Shown here one piece after another: positions 1 through 6,148 of a stretch of 28,229 nt of DNA; positions within the stretch are counted from its first letter, which is position 1, and each line of letters opens with the position of its first letter. The position numbers and the translations under genes are program-made. The stretch comes from JACVRU01 sp040905885. GTDB taxonomy: Bacteria > Actinomycetota > Thermoleophilia > Gaiellales > Gaiellaceae. The stretch is from positions 1-28,229 of the forward strand of contig JBBDQR010000103.1 of NCBI GenBank assembly GCA_040905885.1. Direction: 5' to 3'. The notes under the pieces are model-generated. The model was not told where the DNA came from. It ran no database searches and saw only the letters and a program-made list of their open reading frames with translations.

Positions 1-58
1 CGACCGCCGTGTGCGTCGCCTTGTGCGTGTCGACGCCGATTGCGACCGTCCACACCAT
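1..58 (-). CDS. IS110-family transposase/recombinase, N-terminal fragment cut by window edge
   Basis: The minus strand from 58 reads MVWTVAIGVDTHKATHTAV and then leaves the window. The GVDTHK motif with Asp10 is the first acidic residue of the RuvC-like DEDD catalytic domain that opens IS110-family recombinases. A GGAGG ribosome binding site (66-70) sits 7 nt before this ATG, which supports the start; a GTG one codon earlier (59-61) is possible. Family knowledge: these enzymes catalyse recombination of a circular intermediate, guided in IS110 members by an RNA from the element's non-coding end. Only 19 codons are visible, so the family call rests on the N-terminal motif, the RBS and the long non-coding flank. 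The rest of the gene lies to the left, and whether it is intact cannot be told. Confidence 0.75.
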   Translation of the reverse strand, partial: MVWTVAIGVDTHKATHTAV

Positions 59-279
59 CACCTAGCCTCCTTTGCCGTAGGACGAAACGACCGGCGCGGG
101 ACAGGGCTGTGTCGGGCAACGGCGCAGGCTTCTATCAGGTCACCGGCCGGTCGCGTGGGGCGCGGCGGGAGACAGGTCGTTGCAAAGGCATTCCTGCCAG
201 CTTGGTGCCGAGTCATCCCGCCGTCGCTCCACTTTCAACAGCCGACCAGACAGCAGCCGGCACCCGACGAAGCTACACA
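59..279 (-). ncRNA. candidate IS110 bridge-RNA region (non-coding left end)
   Basis: About 220 bp between the presumed element end and the recombinase start carry no convincing gene on either strand. In IS110-group elements this position encodes the bridge RNA whose loops pair with donor and target DNA. On the minus strand GCACCAAGCTG (208 to 198) occurs again exactly at the element boundary (288 to 278), and nine of its bases belong to the flanking repeat. A guide loop matching its target would produce such a copy. The RNA itself, its ends and its fold are inference. Confidence 0.35.
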
Positions 280-331
280 GCTTGGTGCTCGCAACCCAGA
301 AGCTCGGCAACATTCACTGAAGGGGCACTAG
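280..331 (-). repeat. partial copy of the 213-bp CTAG-ended repeat
   Basis: Read leftward from 331, this segment begins CTAGTGCCCCTTCAGTGAAT and matches the left arm of the repeat at 24963-25014 with only two differences over 52 bp. It stops abruptly at 280, where IS110 sequence begins, so the copy appears to have been split by the IS insertion. Its terminal CTAG (328-331) supplies the TAG stop codon of the adjacent acetyltransferase gene. Confidence 0.8.
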
Positions 332-966
332 AGCAGCTCGTCCTCGGGGACGTCCCGGAGCACTCGCGCCGGGCTCCCGACGACGACCTTGCGCGGCGGC
401 ACGTCCTTCGTCACGACGGCCCCCGCGCCCACGAACGCCTCCTCGCCGATCTCGACGCCCGGCAGGAGGATCGCCCCGCCGCCCACGCGCGCGCCGCGCC
501 TGATCGTCGGGCCTTTCATCTGCTCGTGGCGACGCTCGGTGCGGCCCATGAAGTTGTCGTTCGTCGTCACGACGCGCGGCGCGATGAAGACGTGCTCCTC
601 GAGCGTCGAGTACGCCGTGATGTACGCGTCCGCCTGGATCCTCGTCATCGCTCCGACCGTCGTGTCGTTCTCGATCAGCGAGCCGCGGCCGATCACGACG
701 TCGTCCCCGACCTGCACTCGCTCGCGGACGCACGCCTGGTCGCCGACGATCACCCGCGCTCCGATCCGCGTCCCGGCGAAGACGATCGCTCCGGCGGAGA
801 CGATCGTGCCCGGGCCGAGCTCCGCGGGCGGCAGCTCCTCCCGCTTGGCCGTCGAGCGGGGCGACAGGGCGGGCTGCTTGCCGACGACCGCGTTCTCGAG
901 CACCTTCGCCCCCTCGCCCAGCACCGTCCCCGGGTAGACGGTCGCGGTCGGATGCACGTCAGGCAC
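328..966 (-). CDS. hexapeptide-repeat N-acetyltransferase (WbpD/WlbB-like)
   Basis: A 212-aa left-handed beta-helix acyltransferase. Isoleucine/valine-rich hexapeptide repeats run through nearly the whole chain (for example GPGTIVSAG, GARVIVGD, GRGSLIEND, GEEAFVGAGAVV), with a loop containing TTNDNFMGR and the usual C-terminal GSPARVLRDV tail. WbpD-type enzymes acetylate the 3-amino group of UDP-2-acetamido-3-amino-glucuronate using acetyl-CoA in the cytoplasm. The GTG start at 966 overlaps the end of the oxidoreductase gene by 8 nt, so the two are translationally coupled. The stop TAG lies in the CTAG end of a repeat, yet the C-terminus looks complete for the family. Related enzymes acetylating other amino sugars look similar; the substrate is inferred from neighbours. 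Confidence 0.85.
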   Translation of the reverse strand: MPDVHPTATVYPGTVLGEGAKVLENAVVGKQPALSPRSTAKREELPPAELGPGTIVSAGAIVFAGTRIGARVIVGDQACVRERVQVGDDVVIGRGSLIENDTTVGAMTRIQADAYITAYSTLEEHVFIAPRVVTTNDNFMGRTERRHEQMKGPTIRRGARVGGGAILLPGVEIGEEAFVGAGAVVTKDVPPRKVVVGSPARVLRDVPEDELL

Positions 967-1927
967 GGAGCGACTCCGTCAGCCGCTCGAGCGCCCGCAC
1001 GACCATCGCGCCGTCGCGTGCCACCTGGCCGGGATCGCCCTTCCCGCCGACGAGCTCCAGGAACGCCTGGCACTCGAGCTTCAGCGGCTCGTCGTTTGGG
1101 ATGCGAGGACTATGGATGTCCCCGGTGCGGGTCTGCCACTCGCCGTACCGCTCCACCGGCTTCCACGGGCCCTTCTCGTAGATCGTCACCTTGCGCTCGA
1201 GCTCCATGTCGTCGAAGACGACCATCTTCTCGGTGCCGACCACGGTCATCCGCCGCATCTTGTGCGGGTCGAGCCAGGAGAGGTGCATGTGCGCGATCTT
1301 GCCGCTGGGGAAGCGGAGGTAGCAGAAGACGACGTCCTCGACCCCCTCGTTGAGGAAGTCGCGGCCGTAGGCGACCGCCTCCGACGGCTCCTCGCCGAGC
1401 AGGTAGAGGACCACGGAGAGGTCGTGCACGCCGAGCGACCAGAGCGCGTTCTCGTTCGAGCGGATGATCCCGAGGTTCTGCCGGTTGCCGTAGACGCAGA
1501 GCACCTCGCCGAGCTCGCCCGCGTCGACGAGCTCCTTCAGCTTGCGCACGCCGGGGTGGTAGAGCAGGAGGTGGCCGGGCATCAGCACGCGGCCGCGTGC
1601 CTCCGCGAGCTCGACGAGCTCGTCCATCTCGGCCGCTCGCATCGCCGGCGGCTTCTCGACGAGCACGTGCTTGCCCGCCTCGAGCGCCCGCTTGGCCAGC
1701 TCGTAGTGCGTCGGCACCGGTGTCGCGACGACGACCGCGTCGACCGCCTCGTCCGCGAGCAGCTCGCCGAAGTCGGCGGTTGCGCGCGCGGTGGGGAAGC
1801 GCTCCGCGTACTGGGCGCGCTTCGCGTCGTCGACGTCGCAGATCCAGGCGAGCTCGGCGAGGTCGGCGAAGTTGCGCGCGAGGTTCGGGCCCCAGTGGCC
1901 CAGCCCCGCGACAGCCACTTTCGTCAA
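959..1927 (-). CDS. Gfo/Idh/MocA-family oxidoreductase (WbpB/WlbA-like sugar 3-dehydrogenase)
   Basis: A 322-aa NAD(P)-dependent oxidoreductase. The N-terminus MTKVAVAGLGHWG carries the Rossmann GxGxxG loop (residues 8-13). The EKP motif that shapes the active site lies at 91-93, and a C-terminal alpha/beta substrate domain follows. The start is TTG at 1925-1927: it overlaps the TGA stop of the upstream dehydrogenase (TTGA) and places the first beta strand exactly where the family begins. In the WbpA-B-E-D pathway this enzyme oxidises C3 of UDP-GlcNAc-uronate before transamination. Tight coupling to a UDP-HexNAc dehydrogenase upstream and an N-acetyltransferase downstream supports that role; the precise substrate is not shown by sequence. 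No truncation is seen. Confidence 0.88.
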   Translation of the reverse strand: MTKVAVAGLGHWGPNLARNFADLAELAWICDVDDAKRAQYAERFPTARATADFGELLADEAVDAVVVATPVPTHYELAKRALEAGKHVLVEKPPAMRAAEMDELVELAEARGRVLMPGHLLLYHPGVRKLKELVDAGELGEVLCVYGNRQNLGIIRSNENALWSLGVHDLSVVLYLLGEEPSEAVAYGRDFLNEGVEDVVFCYLRFPSGKIAHMHLSWLDPHKMRRMTVVGTEKMVVFDDMELERKVTIYEKGPWKPVERYGEWQTRTGDIHSPRIPNDEPLKLECQAFLELVGGKGDPGQVARDGAMVVRALERLTESLRA

Positions 1928-3231
1928 AGCTTCCAGACCTTGCCGTTGCCGACGCCGTCGCGCCCCGTGGCGTTGCGGAAGTCGACGACGAGCTGCGCCC
2001 GCTCGACCAGCTTGGCGTAGTCGATCGAGGAGTGCGCCGCCACGATCGCGACGCAGTCGTAGCGCTCCGGCTCGAGCGGCGCGGAGGTGAGCCCGAGCTC
2101 GGGCAGGGCCGGCACGTGCGGGTCGTGGTACGAGACCTCGGCGCCGTCCTTCTGGAGCAGCTCGATCAGCTTCAGCGCCGGCGACTCGCGCATGTCGCCG
2201 ATGTCGGCCTTGTAGGACACGCCCAGGATCAGCACCTTGGCGCCGCGCACCGCCCGCTCCTGGGAGTTGAGCGCCCGCGTCAGCTTGCCGTGGCACCAGT
2301 AGGGCATGTTCTCGTTGACCTTCCCGGCCAGCTCGACGAACTCGGTGTAGAAGTCGTACTCGCGCGCCTTCCACGTCAAGTAGAAGGGATCGATCGGGAT
2401 GCAGTGGCCGCCCAGCCCGGGCCCCGGCTTGAAGCTCATGAACCCGAACGGCTTCGTCGCGGCGGCGTTCACGACCTCCCAGACGTCGATGCCCATCCGG
2501 TCGCAGAGCTGGGCGAGCTCGTTGACGAGCGCGATGTTGACCGAGCGGAAGATGTTCTCGAGCAGCTTCGTCAGCTCCGCCGCATCGGGCGACGAGACCT
2601 CCACGACGGTGTCGACCGCGCTCCCGTAGAGCTCGGCGGCGCGCGCGGTGCACGCGGGCGTGTAGCCCCCGACCACCTTCGGCGTCGTCTTCGTCGTGTG
2701 GTCGGTGCGGCCCGGGTCGACGCGCTCCGGCGAGTAGGCGACGTTGAAGTCGGAGCCGGCCGTCAGCCCCGAGCCCTGCTCGAGGGCGGGGACGATCACG
2801 TCGCGGGTCGTCCCCGGATACGTCGTCGACTCGAGCACGACCAGCTGGCCGGGGCGGAGGCGCTCCGCGATCGCGGCCGTGGCGCCCGCAACGATCGAGA
2901 GGTCGGGCTCGCGCTGGGAGGAGAGCGGCGTTGGGAGCGCGATCAGGATCGCGTCCACGTCGCGGAGGACGTCGTAGTCGAGCGTCGCGCTGAGGCGGCC
3001 CTCGCGGACGAGCGGCGCGAGCCGCTCGGAGGGGACGTCCTCGATGTGGCTCTCGCCCCGGTTGATCGCCGCGACGACGTCCGCGGACACGTCGACGAGC
3101 ACGACCGTCCGCCCGGCGTCGGCGAAGGTCTGGGCGAGCGGCAGCCCGACGTAGCCGGCGCCGACGATCGCCAGGTCGGCCCGCCCGACGGCGGGACCAC
3201 CCAGCGCGGCCTGCTCCTCGAGCCTGCTCAT
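1924..3231 (-). CDS. UDP-N-acetyl-hexosamine 6-dehydrogenase (WbpA/WecC family)
   Basis: A 435-aa UDP-sugar dehydrogenase that oxidises C6 of a UDP-HexNAc to the uronate in two NAD-dependent steps. After a roughly 18-residue leader comes the Rossmann loop GAGYVG (24-29). The catalytic cysteine is Cys277 in GPGLGGHCIPIDP, and the C-terminal UDP-binding domain begins near KVLILGVSYKADIGDMRESPA. Length and motif order match the UDP-GlcNAc/UDP-ManNAc dehydrogenase branch rather than UDP-glucose dehydrogenase. The ATG at 3231 overlaps the stop of the epimerase gene as ATGA, and the TGA end overlaps the next TTG start. It is the committed step of the nucleotide-sugar operon. WbpA (GlcNAc) and WecC (ManNAc) cannot be separated by eye, though the WbpB/WbpD-like neighbours favour the WbpA route. 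Confidence 0.92.
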   Translation of the reverse strand: MSRLEEQAALGGPAVGRADLAIVGAGYVGLPLAQTFADAGRTVVLVDVSADVVAAINRGESHIEDVPSERLAPLVREGRLSATLDYDVLRDVDAILIALPTPLSSQREPDLSIVAGATAAIAERLRPGQLVVLESTTYPGTTRDVIVPALEQGSGLTAGSDFNVAYSPERVDPGRTDHTTKTTPKVVGGYTPACTARAAELYGSAVDTVVEVSSPDAAELTKLLENIFRSVNIALVNELAQLCDRMGIDVWEVVNAAATKPFGFMSFKPGPGLGGHCIPIDPFYLTWKAREYDFYTEFVELAGKVNENMPYWCHGKLTRALNSQERAVRGAKVLILGVSYKADIGDMRESPALKLIELLQKDGAEVSYHDPHVPALPELGLTSAPLEPERYDCVAIVAAHSSIDYAKLVERAQLVVDFRNATGRDGVGNGKVWKL

Positions 3232-4268
3232 CGCGCCGCAAGGGTACCGAGCAGCCCGGCGATGCGGTCAGCCGCCGCGCCGTCGCCGTAGAGGTGCGGC
3301 CGCTCGGCGGGCATCCGCGCTTCGGCGACCGCGGCGGCCAGGCGCTCCGGATCGTCGTCCACGAGCACGTTCGCGCCCGCCTCCACCGTGTCCACCCACT
3401 CCGTCGAGGGCCTGGCCGTGACGCACGGCACGCCGAACCAGTACGCCTCCTTCTGGAGCCCGCCCGAGTCAGTGACGACCACCCGTGCCTGGCAGACGAG
3501 CGCCGTCATCTCCAGGTAGCCCCGCGGCTCGACGAGCTCGACGTGCCCGGCGAGCTCGATCCCTTCCCGCTCGAGCGCGGCTCGCGTCCGCGGATGGGCG
3601 GGGAAGACGACCGGCTCCGTGAGCCGGTTCAGGCCCTCGAGGATCCGGCCCAACCGCGGCTGGGACACGTTCGCCTCCCGGTGGATCGTGGCGACGACGT
3701 ACGACCTCGGCGGATACGGCGCCCCGTAGCGCTCGCGGGCGAGGGGAGCGAAGAGGAGGCTCGCGTCGTACATCACGTCGCCCACGACCTCGATCCGGCC
3801 CTCGACGCCCTCCTGCTCGAGGATCGCGCGCGACCGGGCGTCCGGGCAGAGGAGCAGTGCCGCGAGCCGGTCGGTCTCGATCCGGTTGCGTTCCTCGGGC
3901 ATCGCCAGGTCGCCGCTCCGCAGGCCGGCCTCCACGTGCGCAAGCGGCAGGCCCAGCGCCGCTGCGGCGCGGGCTCCGGCGAGGGTGGAGTTCGTGTCGC
4001 CGTAGACGAGCACCCAGTCCGGGCGCTCCACGCGGGCGGCTTCGACGATCGCAGGCTCCATCGCGGCGGGGTCGGCGGTGCGCAGGTCGAGGCGGTGGCG
4101 AGGCTCGGGGAGCCCCAGCTCCTCGAAGAAGACCTGCGAGAGCTCGCGGTCGTAGTGCTGTCCGGTGTGGACGACGGCCTCGTCGATCCCGCGCTCGCGG
4201 AGGGCCAGGGAAAGCGGCGCGGACTTGATGAATTGCGGCCGGTTTCCGACCACCGACAAGACTTTCAC
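3228..4268 (-). CDS. wecB: UDP-N-acetylglucosamine 2-epimerase, non-hydrolysing (WecB/WbpI family)
   Basis: A 346-aa GT-B fold epimerase that interconverts C2 epimers of UDP-GlcNAc-type sugars. The chain begins MKVLSVVGNRPQFIKSAPLS. Family motifs seen in order are TGQHYD, YGDTNST, HVEAGLRSGD, PEERNR, TIHREAN and DSGGLQKEAYWFGVPCV. I chose GTG 4268 because the family starts right at this strand and because a TAGTGT box ends 7 nt upstream, fitting a leaderless transcript. A GTG at 4292 would add 8 residues. It is the first gene of the leftward operon and overlaps the next by ATGA. It may act first (WecB, giving UDP-ManNAc) or last (WbpI, on the diacetamido-uronate); the downstream genes make the latter plausible. 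Confidence 0.93.
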   Translation of the reverse strand: MKVLSVVGNRPQFIKSAPLSLALRERGIDEAVVHTGQHYDRELSQVFFEELGLPEPRHRLDLRTADPAAMEPAIVEAARVERPDWVLVYGDTNSTLAGARAAAALGLPLAHVEAGLRSGDLAMPEERNRIETDRLAALLLCPDARSRAILEQEGVEGRIEVVGDVMYDASLLFAPLARERYGAPYPPRSYVVATIHREANVSQPRLGRILEGLNRLTEPVVFPAHPRTRAALEREGIELAGHVELVEPRGYLEMTALVCQARVVVTDSGGLQKEAYWFGVPCVTARPSTEWVDTVEAGANVLVDDDPERLAAAVAEARMPAERPHLYGDGAAADRIAGLLGTLAAR

Positions 4269-4274
4269 CGGGGC

Positions 4275-4281
4275 TACACTA
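4275..4281. promoter_or_regulatory. overlapping divergent -10 boxes for wecB operon and tRNA-Lys
   Basis: On the minus strand TAGTGT (4281-4276) lies 7 nt before the GTG of the epimerase gene. On the plus strand TACACT (4275-4280) lies 27 nt before the mature tRNA-Lys 5' end. Both fit the actinobacterial TANNNT -10 pattern and share five base pairs. No convincing -35 was found for either direction. Confidence 0.45.
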
Positions 4282-4307
4282 TGCGACTGCACTTGGGCCT
4301 CCCGCCC

Positions 4308-4381
<74 letters not shown>

Positions 4382-4669
4382 CCTCGCAACGTCCCTCCCC
4401 ACCCCGAACCTGCCGCGCCCGCGCCTCGTCGGGCGCGGCTCAGCGGCCGGCCGGTGACCAGAACGTGACCATCCCGACCGGGACAAGCCGGGCGCCCGCG
4501 ATGCCACTTGTCCCCGCCTGCCCGGCCCTCTAGGCTTGAAGGCATCCCCCAGCGAGCTCGGATCGTGGCCGAGCCGGGGGGCACCTGAACCGCGGATACG
4601 ATGCGCGGCCTCCGGCCGGCGCCACGATCGCCAGCGCCGGAGGCCCTCGCGCGAGAGGAGGAACCCCGC
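4382..4669 (+). other. non-coding left end of island: hairpins and leader
   Basis: I see no gene in these 288 bp. The stretch holds a GC-rich hairpin just after the tRNA (4412-4439) and an inverted repeat GGGACAAG/CTTGTCCC (4480-4487 and 4507-4514). It also holds two TANNNT boxes, TAGGCT (4531-4536) and TACGAT (4597-4602), and a stem of 10 bp, GGCCTCCGGC/GCCGGAGGCC (4607-4616 and 4636-4645, 19-nt loop). The last lies in what would be the leader of the gene at 4670. The segment 4452-4471 resembles part of the integrase tail at the other end. Confidence 0.45.
4412..4439 (+). terminator. hairpin downstream of tRNA-Lys, possible terminator
   Basis: Perfect 10-bp arms GCCGCGCCCG and CGGGCGCGGC enclose an 8-nt loop, starting 31 nt after the tRNA. 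No T-tract follows, so intrinsic termination is only possible, in the U-less style often seen in high-GC actinobacteria. Confidence 0.4.
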
Positions 4670-4921
4670 ATGGACTCCCCGCTGCGCGAAGTCCTCGACG
4701 GCGAGGCTGAGCGGCTCGTCCAACGCCAGGCGACGCTTATGGCCGCCACCGACGCCGACCTCGTCGAGCAACTCTTCACCCTCGAACACGAACTCGCGGC
4801 CCACAGCGACGCTCTCAGGACCCTCTACGACCAGCTGACGGCCACACTCACCACCGCCCTCCAGCGGTGGGCGCCGGCCGCGCTCGCGGAGGCAGAGCGG
4901 CGGGAGTGCGGCGATGCCTAG
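4670..4921 (+). CDS. small helical hypothetical protein (83 aa)
   Basis: I do not recognise this protein. It is 83 aa, highly charged, and apparently all alpha-helical (LREVLDGEAERLVQRQ, then LVEQLFTLEHELAAHSDALRTLYDQL), with leucine spacing suggesting a coiled coil. It has no signal peptide, membrane segment or cysteine cluster. The ATG at 4670 is preceded by a GAGAGGAGGA ribosome binding site about 9 nt upstream, which makes expression plausible. Its last 8 nt overlap the start of the DUF488-like gene, so the two are probably co-translated. A leader with a long stem-loop precedes it. As first gene of the island it could be regulatory, but nothing in the sequence shows a DNA-binding motif. 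Confidence 0.6.
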   Translation: MDSPLREVLDGEAERLVQRQATLMAATDADLVEQLFTLEHELAAHSDALRTLYDQLTATLTTALQRWAPAALAEAERRECGDA

Positions 4922-5306
4922 CGGCTTCGGCGAGCTCGTCGTCGCAACGAGCCGCTACCAGGCCGCCGACCTCATCCGCCGCTCCGGGCGCGCGCCGGTC
5001 GGTATCACCGTCGGCCGGCCGAAGTTCCGACTCGGCTGCGAACTCGCCGGCACTGTCCGCATGCTCGCCCCGGTCGGGCTCCTCCAGGTCGACGACGAGG
5101 CCGAGTTCACCCGCCTCTACCGGGAGAGGCTCGACCGCGTCGGCGTCCAGAAGATCGCCGCGCGGTTGGAAGAGCTCGCGGCCGCGGCCGGGGCTCAGGG
5201 AGTCGTGCTCCTCTGCTTCGAGAGCGCCGGCGAGTTCTGTCACCGCCGCGTATTCGCCGGGTGGTGGCGAGCGCAGACGGGGACGTCGGTCTCTGAACTC
5301 GCGTAG
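4914..5306 (+). CDS. DUF488-like protein
   Basis: A 130-aa protein resembling the DUF488 family. The N-terminal strand GELVVATSRYQ is followed by a basic segment. The C-terminal part VVLLCFESAGEFCHRRVFAGWW holds Cys101, Cys109 and the C-H-R triplet (109-111), the hallmark of DUF488 proteins, whose biochemical role is not settled. The ATG at 4914 overlaps the previous gene by 8 nt. The family's usual N-terminal TIGHS motif is replaced here by VVATSRY, so this is a divergent member. Small DUF488 proteins are frequent on integrated elements. The TAG stop is also the first half of a TAGCGT -10-like box for the next gene. Confidence 0.7.
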   Translation: MPSGFGELVVATSRYQAADLIRRSGRAPVGITVGRPKFRLGCELAGTVRMLAPVGLLQVDDEAEFTRLYRERLDRVGVQKIAARLEELAAAAGAQGVVLLCFESAGEFCHRRVFAGWWRAQTGTSVSELA

Positions 5307-5309
5307 CGT
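5304..5309 (+). promoter_or_regulatory. TAGCGT -10-like box, leaderless promoter candidate
   Basis: TAGCGT ends 8 nt before the ATG at 5318, which has no Shine-Dalgarno sequence. Its first three bases are the stop codon of the DUF488-like gene. This fits the TANNNT leaderless pattern seen at several other genes in the window. Confidence 0.45.
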
Positions 5310-5317
5310 GGGCCGTC

Positions 5318-5950
5318 ATGCGAAGCGACGAGGTGCCGGAGTGGACTCCCGACGACCTCGAAAGGCACCGGCGCTACGCGGACGTCGTCAACGTCGTTGT
5401 GAGGCGGGAGCTCCCCTACAGCACGGAGGGCCCCTTCGAGGCGCTTGTGGGCGAGATCCACGTCGGAGGGGAAGTCCCGCTCGAGGAGTTCGCCGCTGAG
5501 TTCGGCGGCGAGTTGATGCGGCGCGGAGCGGACACGTACGTCCTCGACACCCGGCGCACCCGCGTAGAGATCGGGGCTTCCGGTGCCGCCGCGACTGCGG
5601 TCATCACGATCTTCACCTCAGGCGCCGCCGGCGTCCTCTTGCACGAGCTCTGGGACTACGCAAAGGCAAAGCTCGGCGGCGATCCGATGCGCGACTTCGC
5701 GTTGCAGCTTCGCTCCGCGCCGGAGTACGCCGCGGACCGCTTGGTAGGCGTCGTGGCCACGGCGATCGATGCCCGCCGCGCGGAGATCCGCACGGTTGAG
5801 ATCGCGCTGGACGGCGAAGCCGTCAGGGGTCTCTTTGAGGTCTCGACCGGAGAGCGCTACCGCGTCACAGTGGCGGACGAGCTTTTCGAGATCATCCGCG
5901 ACGGCGAAGCCCAAGCTCCAGTCGACGAGTCCGGCGACGCCGATGCGTAG
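5318..5950 (+). CDS. hypothetical protein with one hydrophobic segment (210 aa)
   Basis: No family is recognised. The N-terminal third is acidic and alpha/beta-like. Residues about 86-108 form a small-residue hydrophobic stretch (ASGAAATAVITIFTSGAAGVLL), either a membrane helix or a buried glycine/alanine helix, followed by the charged helix HELWDYAKAKLGG. The C-terminal part alternates strands and helices and ends in an acidic tail. The ATG start lacks an RBS and probably serves a leaderless mRNA. The gene ends 27 nt from the convergent stop of the small basic gene at 5978. A helper or effector of the island is possible, but the sequence gives no direct sign of function. Confidence 0.6.
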   Translation: MRSDEVPEWTPDDLERHRRYADVVNVVVRRELPYSTEGPFEALVGEIHVGGEVPLEEFAAEFGGELMRRGADTYVLDTRRTRVEIGASGAAATAVITIFTSGAAGVLLHELWDYAKAKLGGDPMRDFALQLRSAPEYAADRLVGVVATAIDARRAEIRTVEIALDGEAVRGLFEVSTGERYRVTVADELFEIIRDGEAQAPVDESGDADA

Positions 5951-5977
5951 CCGGTCATGGGCCCCCTTGCGCTCGGC

Positions 5978-6130
5978 CTAGCCGCTCGCGTACTTCTTCG
6001 CGATCGTCTTGACGCCGCGAAGCGACTTGTCGCCAGACAGCTGCTTGACCGTCTTCGCCGTGACGCGACCGCGCTTCGGCTCGTCCACCGTCCGGATCGT
6101 CCACGCTTTCGCGTTCCGATTGTCGGCCAT
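5978..6130 (-). CDS. small basic protein (50 aa)
   Basis: This short gene encodes MADNRNAKAWTIRTVDEPKR and continues to a 50-residue protein ending KKYASG. It has a strong excess of Lys and Arg, no cysteines and no membrane segment. Two purine-rich stretches, GGGAGG and AGGGGA, lie within 17 nt upstream of the ATG. The gene starts 18 nt after the stop of the 2TM/GAF-like gene on the same strand, so it is probably the last gene of that leftward operon. The basic, lysine-rich composition would suit nucleic-acid binding or an accessory role, but no known domain is recognised. Gene reality is supported by the RBS, the spacing and a clean ATG-to-TAG frame. Confidence 0.6.
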   Translation of the reverse strand: MADNRNAKAWTIRTVDEPKRGRVTAKTVKQLSGDKSLRGVKTIAKKYASG

Positions 6131-6148
6131 GGGTCCCCTACCTCCCAG

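Larger units (their letters stand above)
1..279 (-). mobile_element. IS110-like insertion sequence, one end
   Basis: This stretch holds the start of the recombinase gene and about 220 bp of non-coding sequence upstream of it, the layout of the left end of IS110-group elements. The boundary at 279/280 is inferred by comparison: from 280 rightward the sequence matches the arm of the 213-bp repeat found at 24963-25175 (50 of 52 positions), while left of 280 the match stops at once. No terminal inverted repeats are expected for this family. The opposite end of the element and the other half of the interrupted repeat lie outside the window. Confidence 0.6.

Noticed and set aside
40..1353. Plus-strand frame of 437 codons covering the left edge
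   Set aside because: It is antisense to the acetyltransferase and oxidoreductase, with shadow-type composition, and crosses the IS and repeat boundaries.
1928..3241. Extension of the Gfo/Idh/MocA frame back to 3241 as a 760-residue protein
   Set aside because: The extra part is arginine/alanine-rich shadow sequence over the UDP-HexNAc dehydrogenase; the true start is the TTG overlapping that gene's stop.
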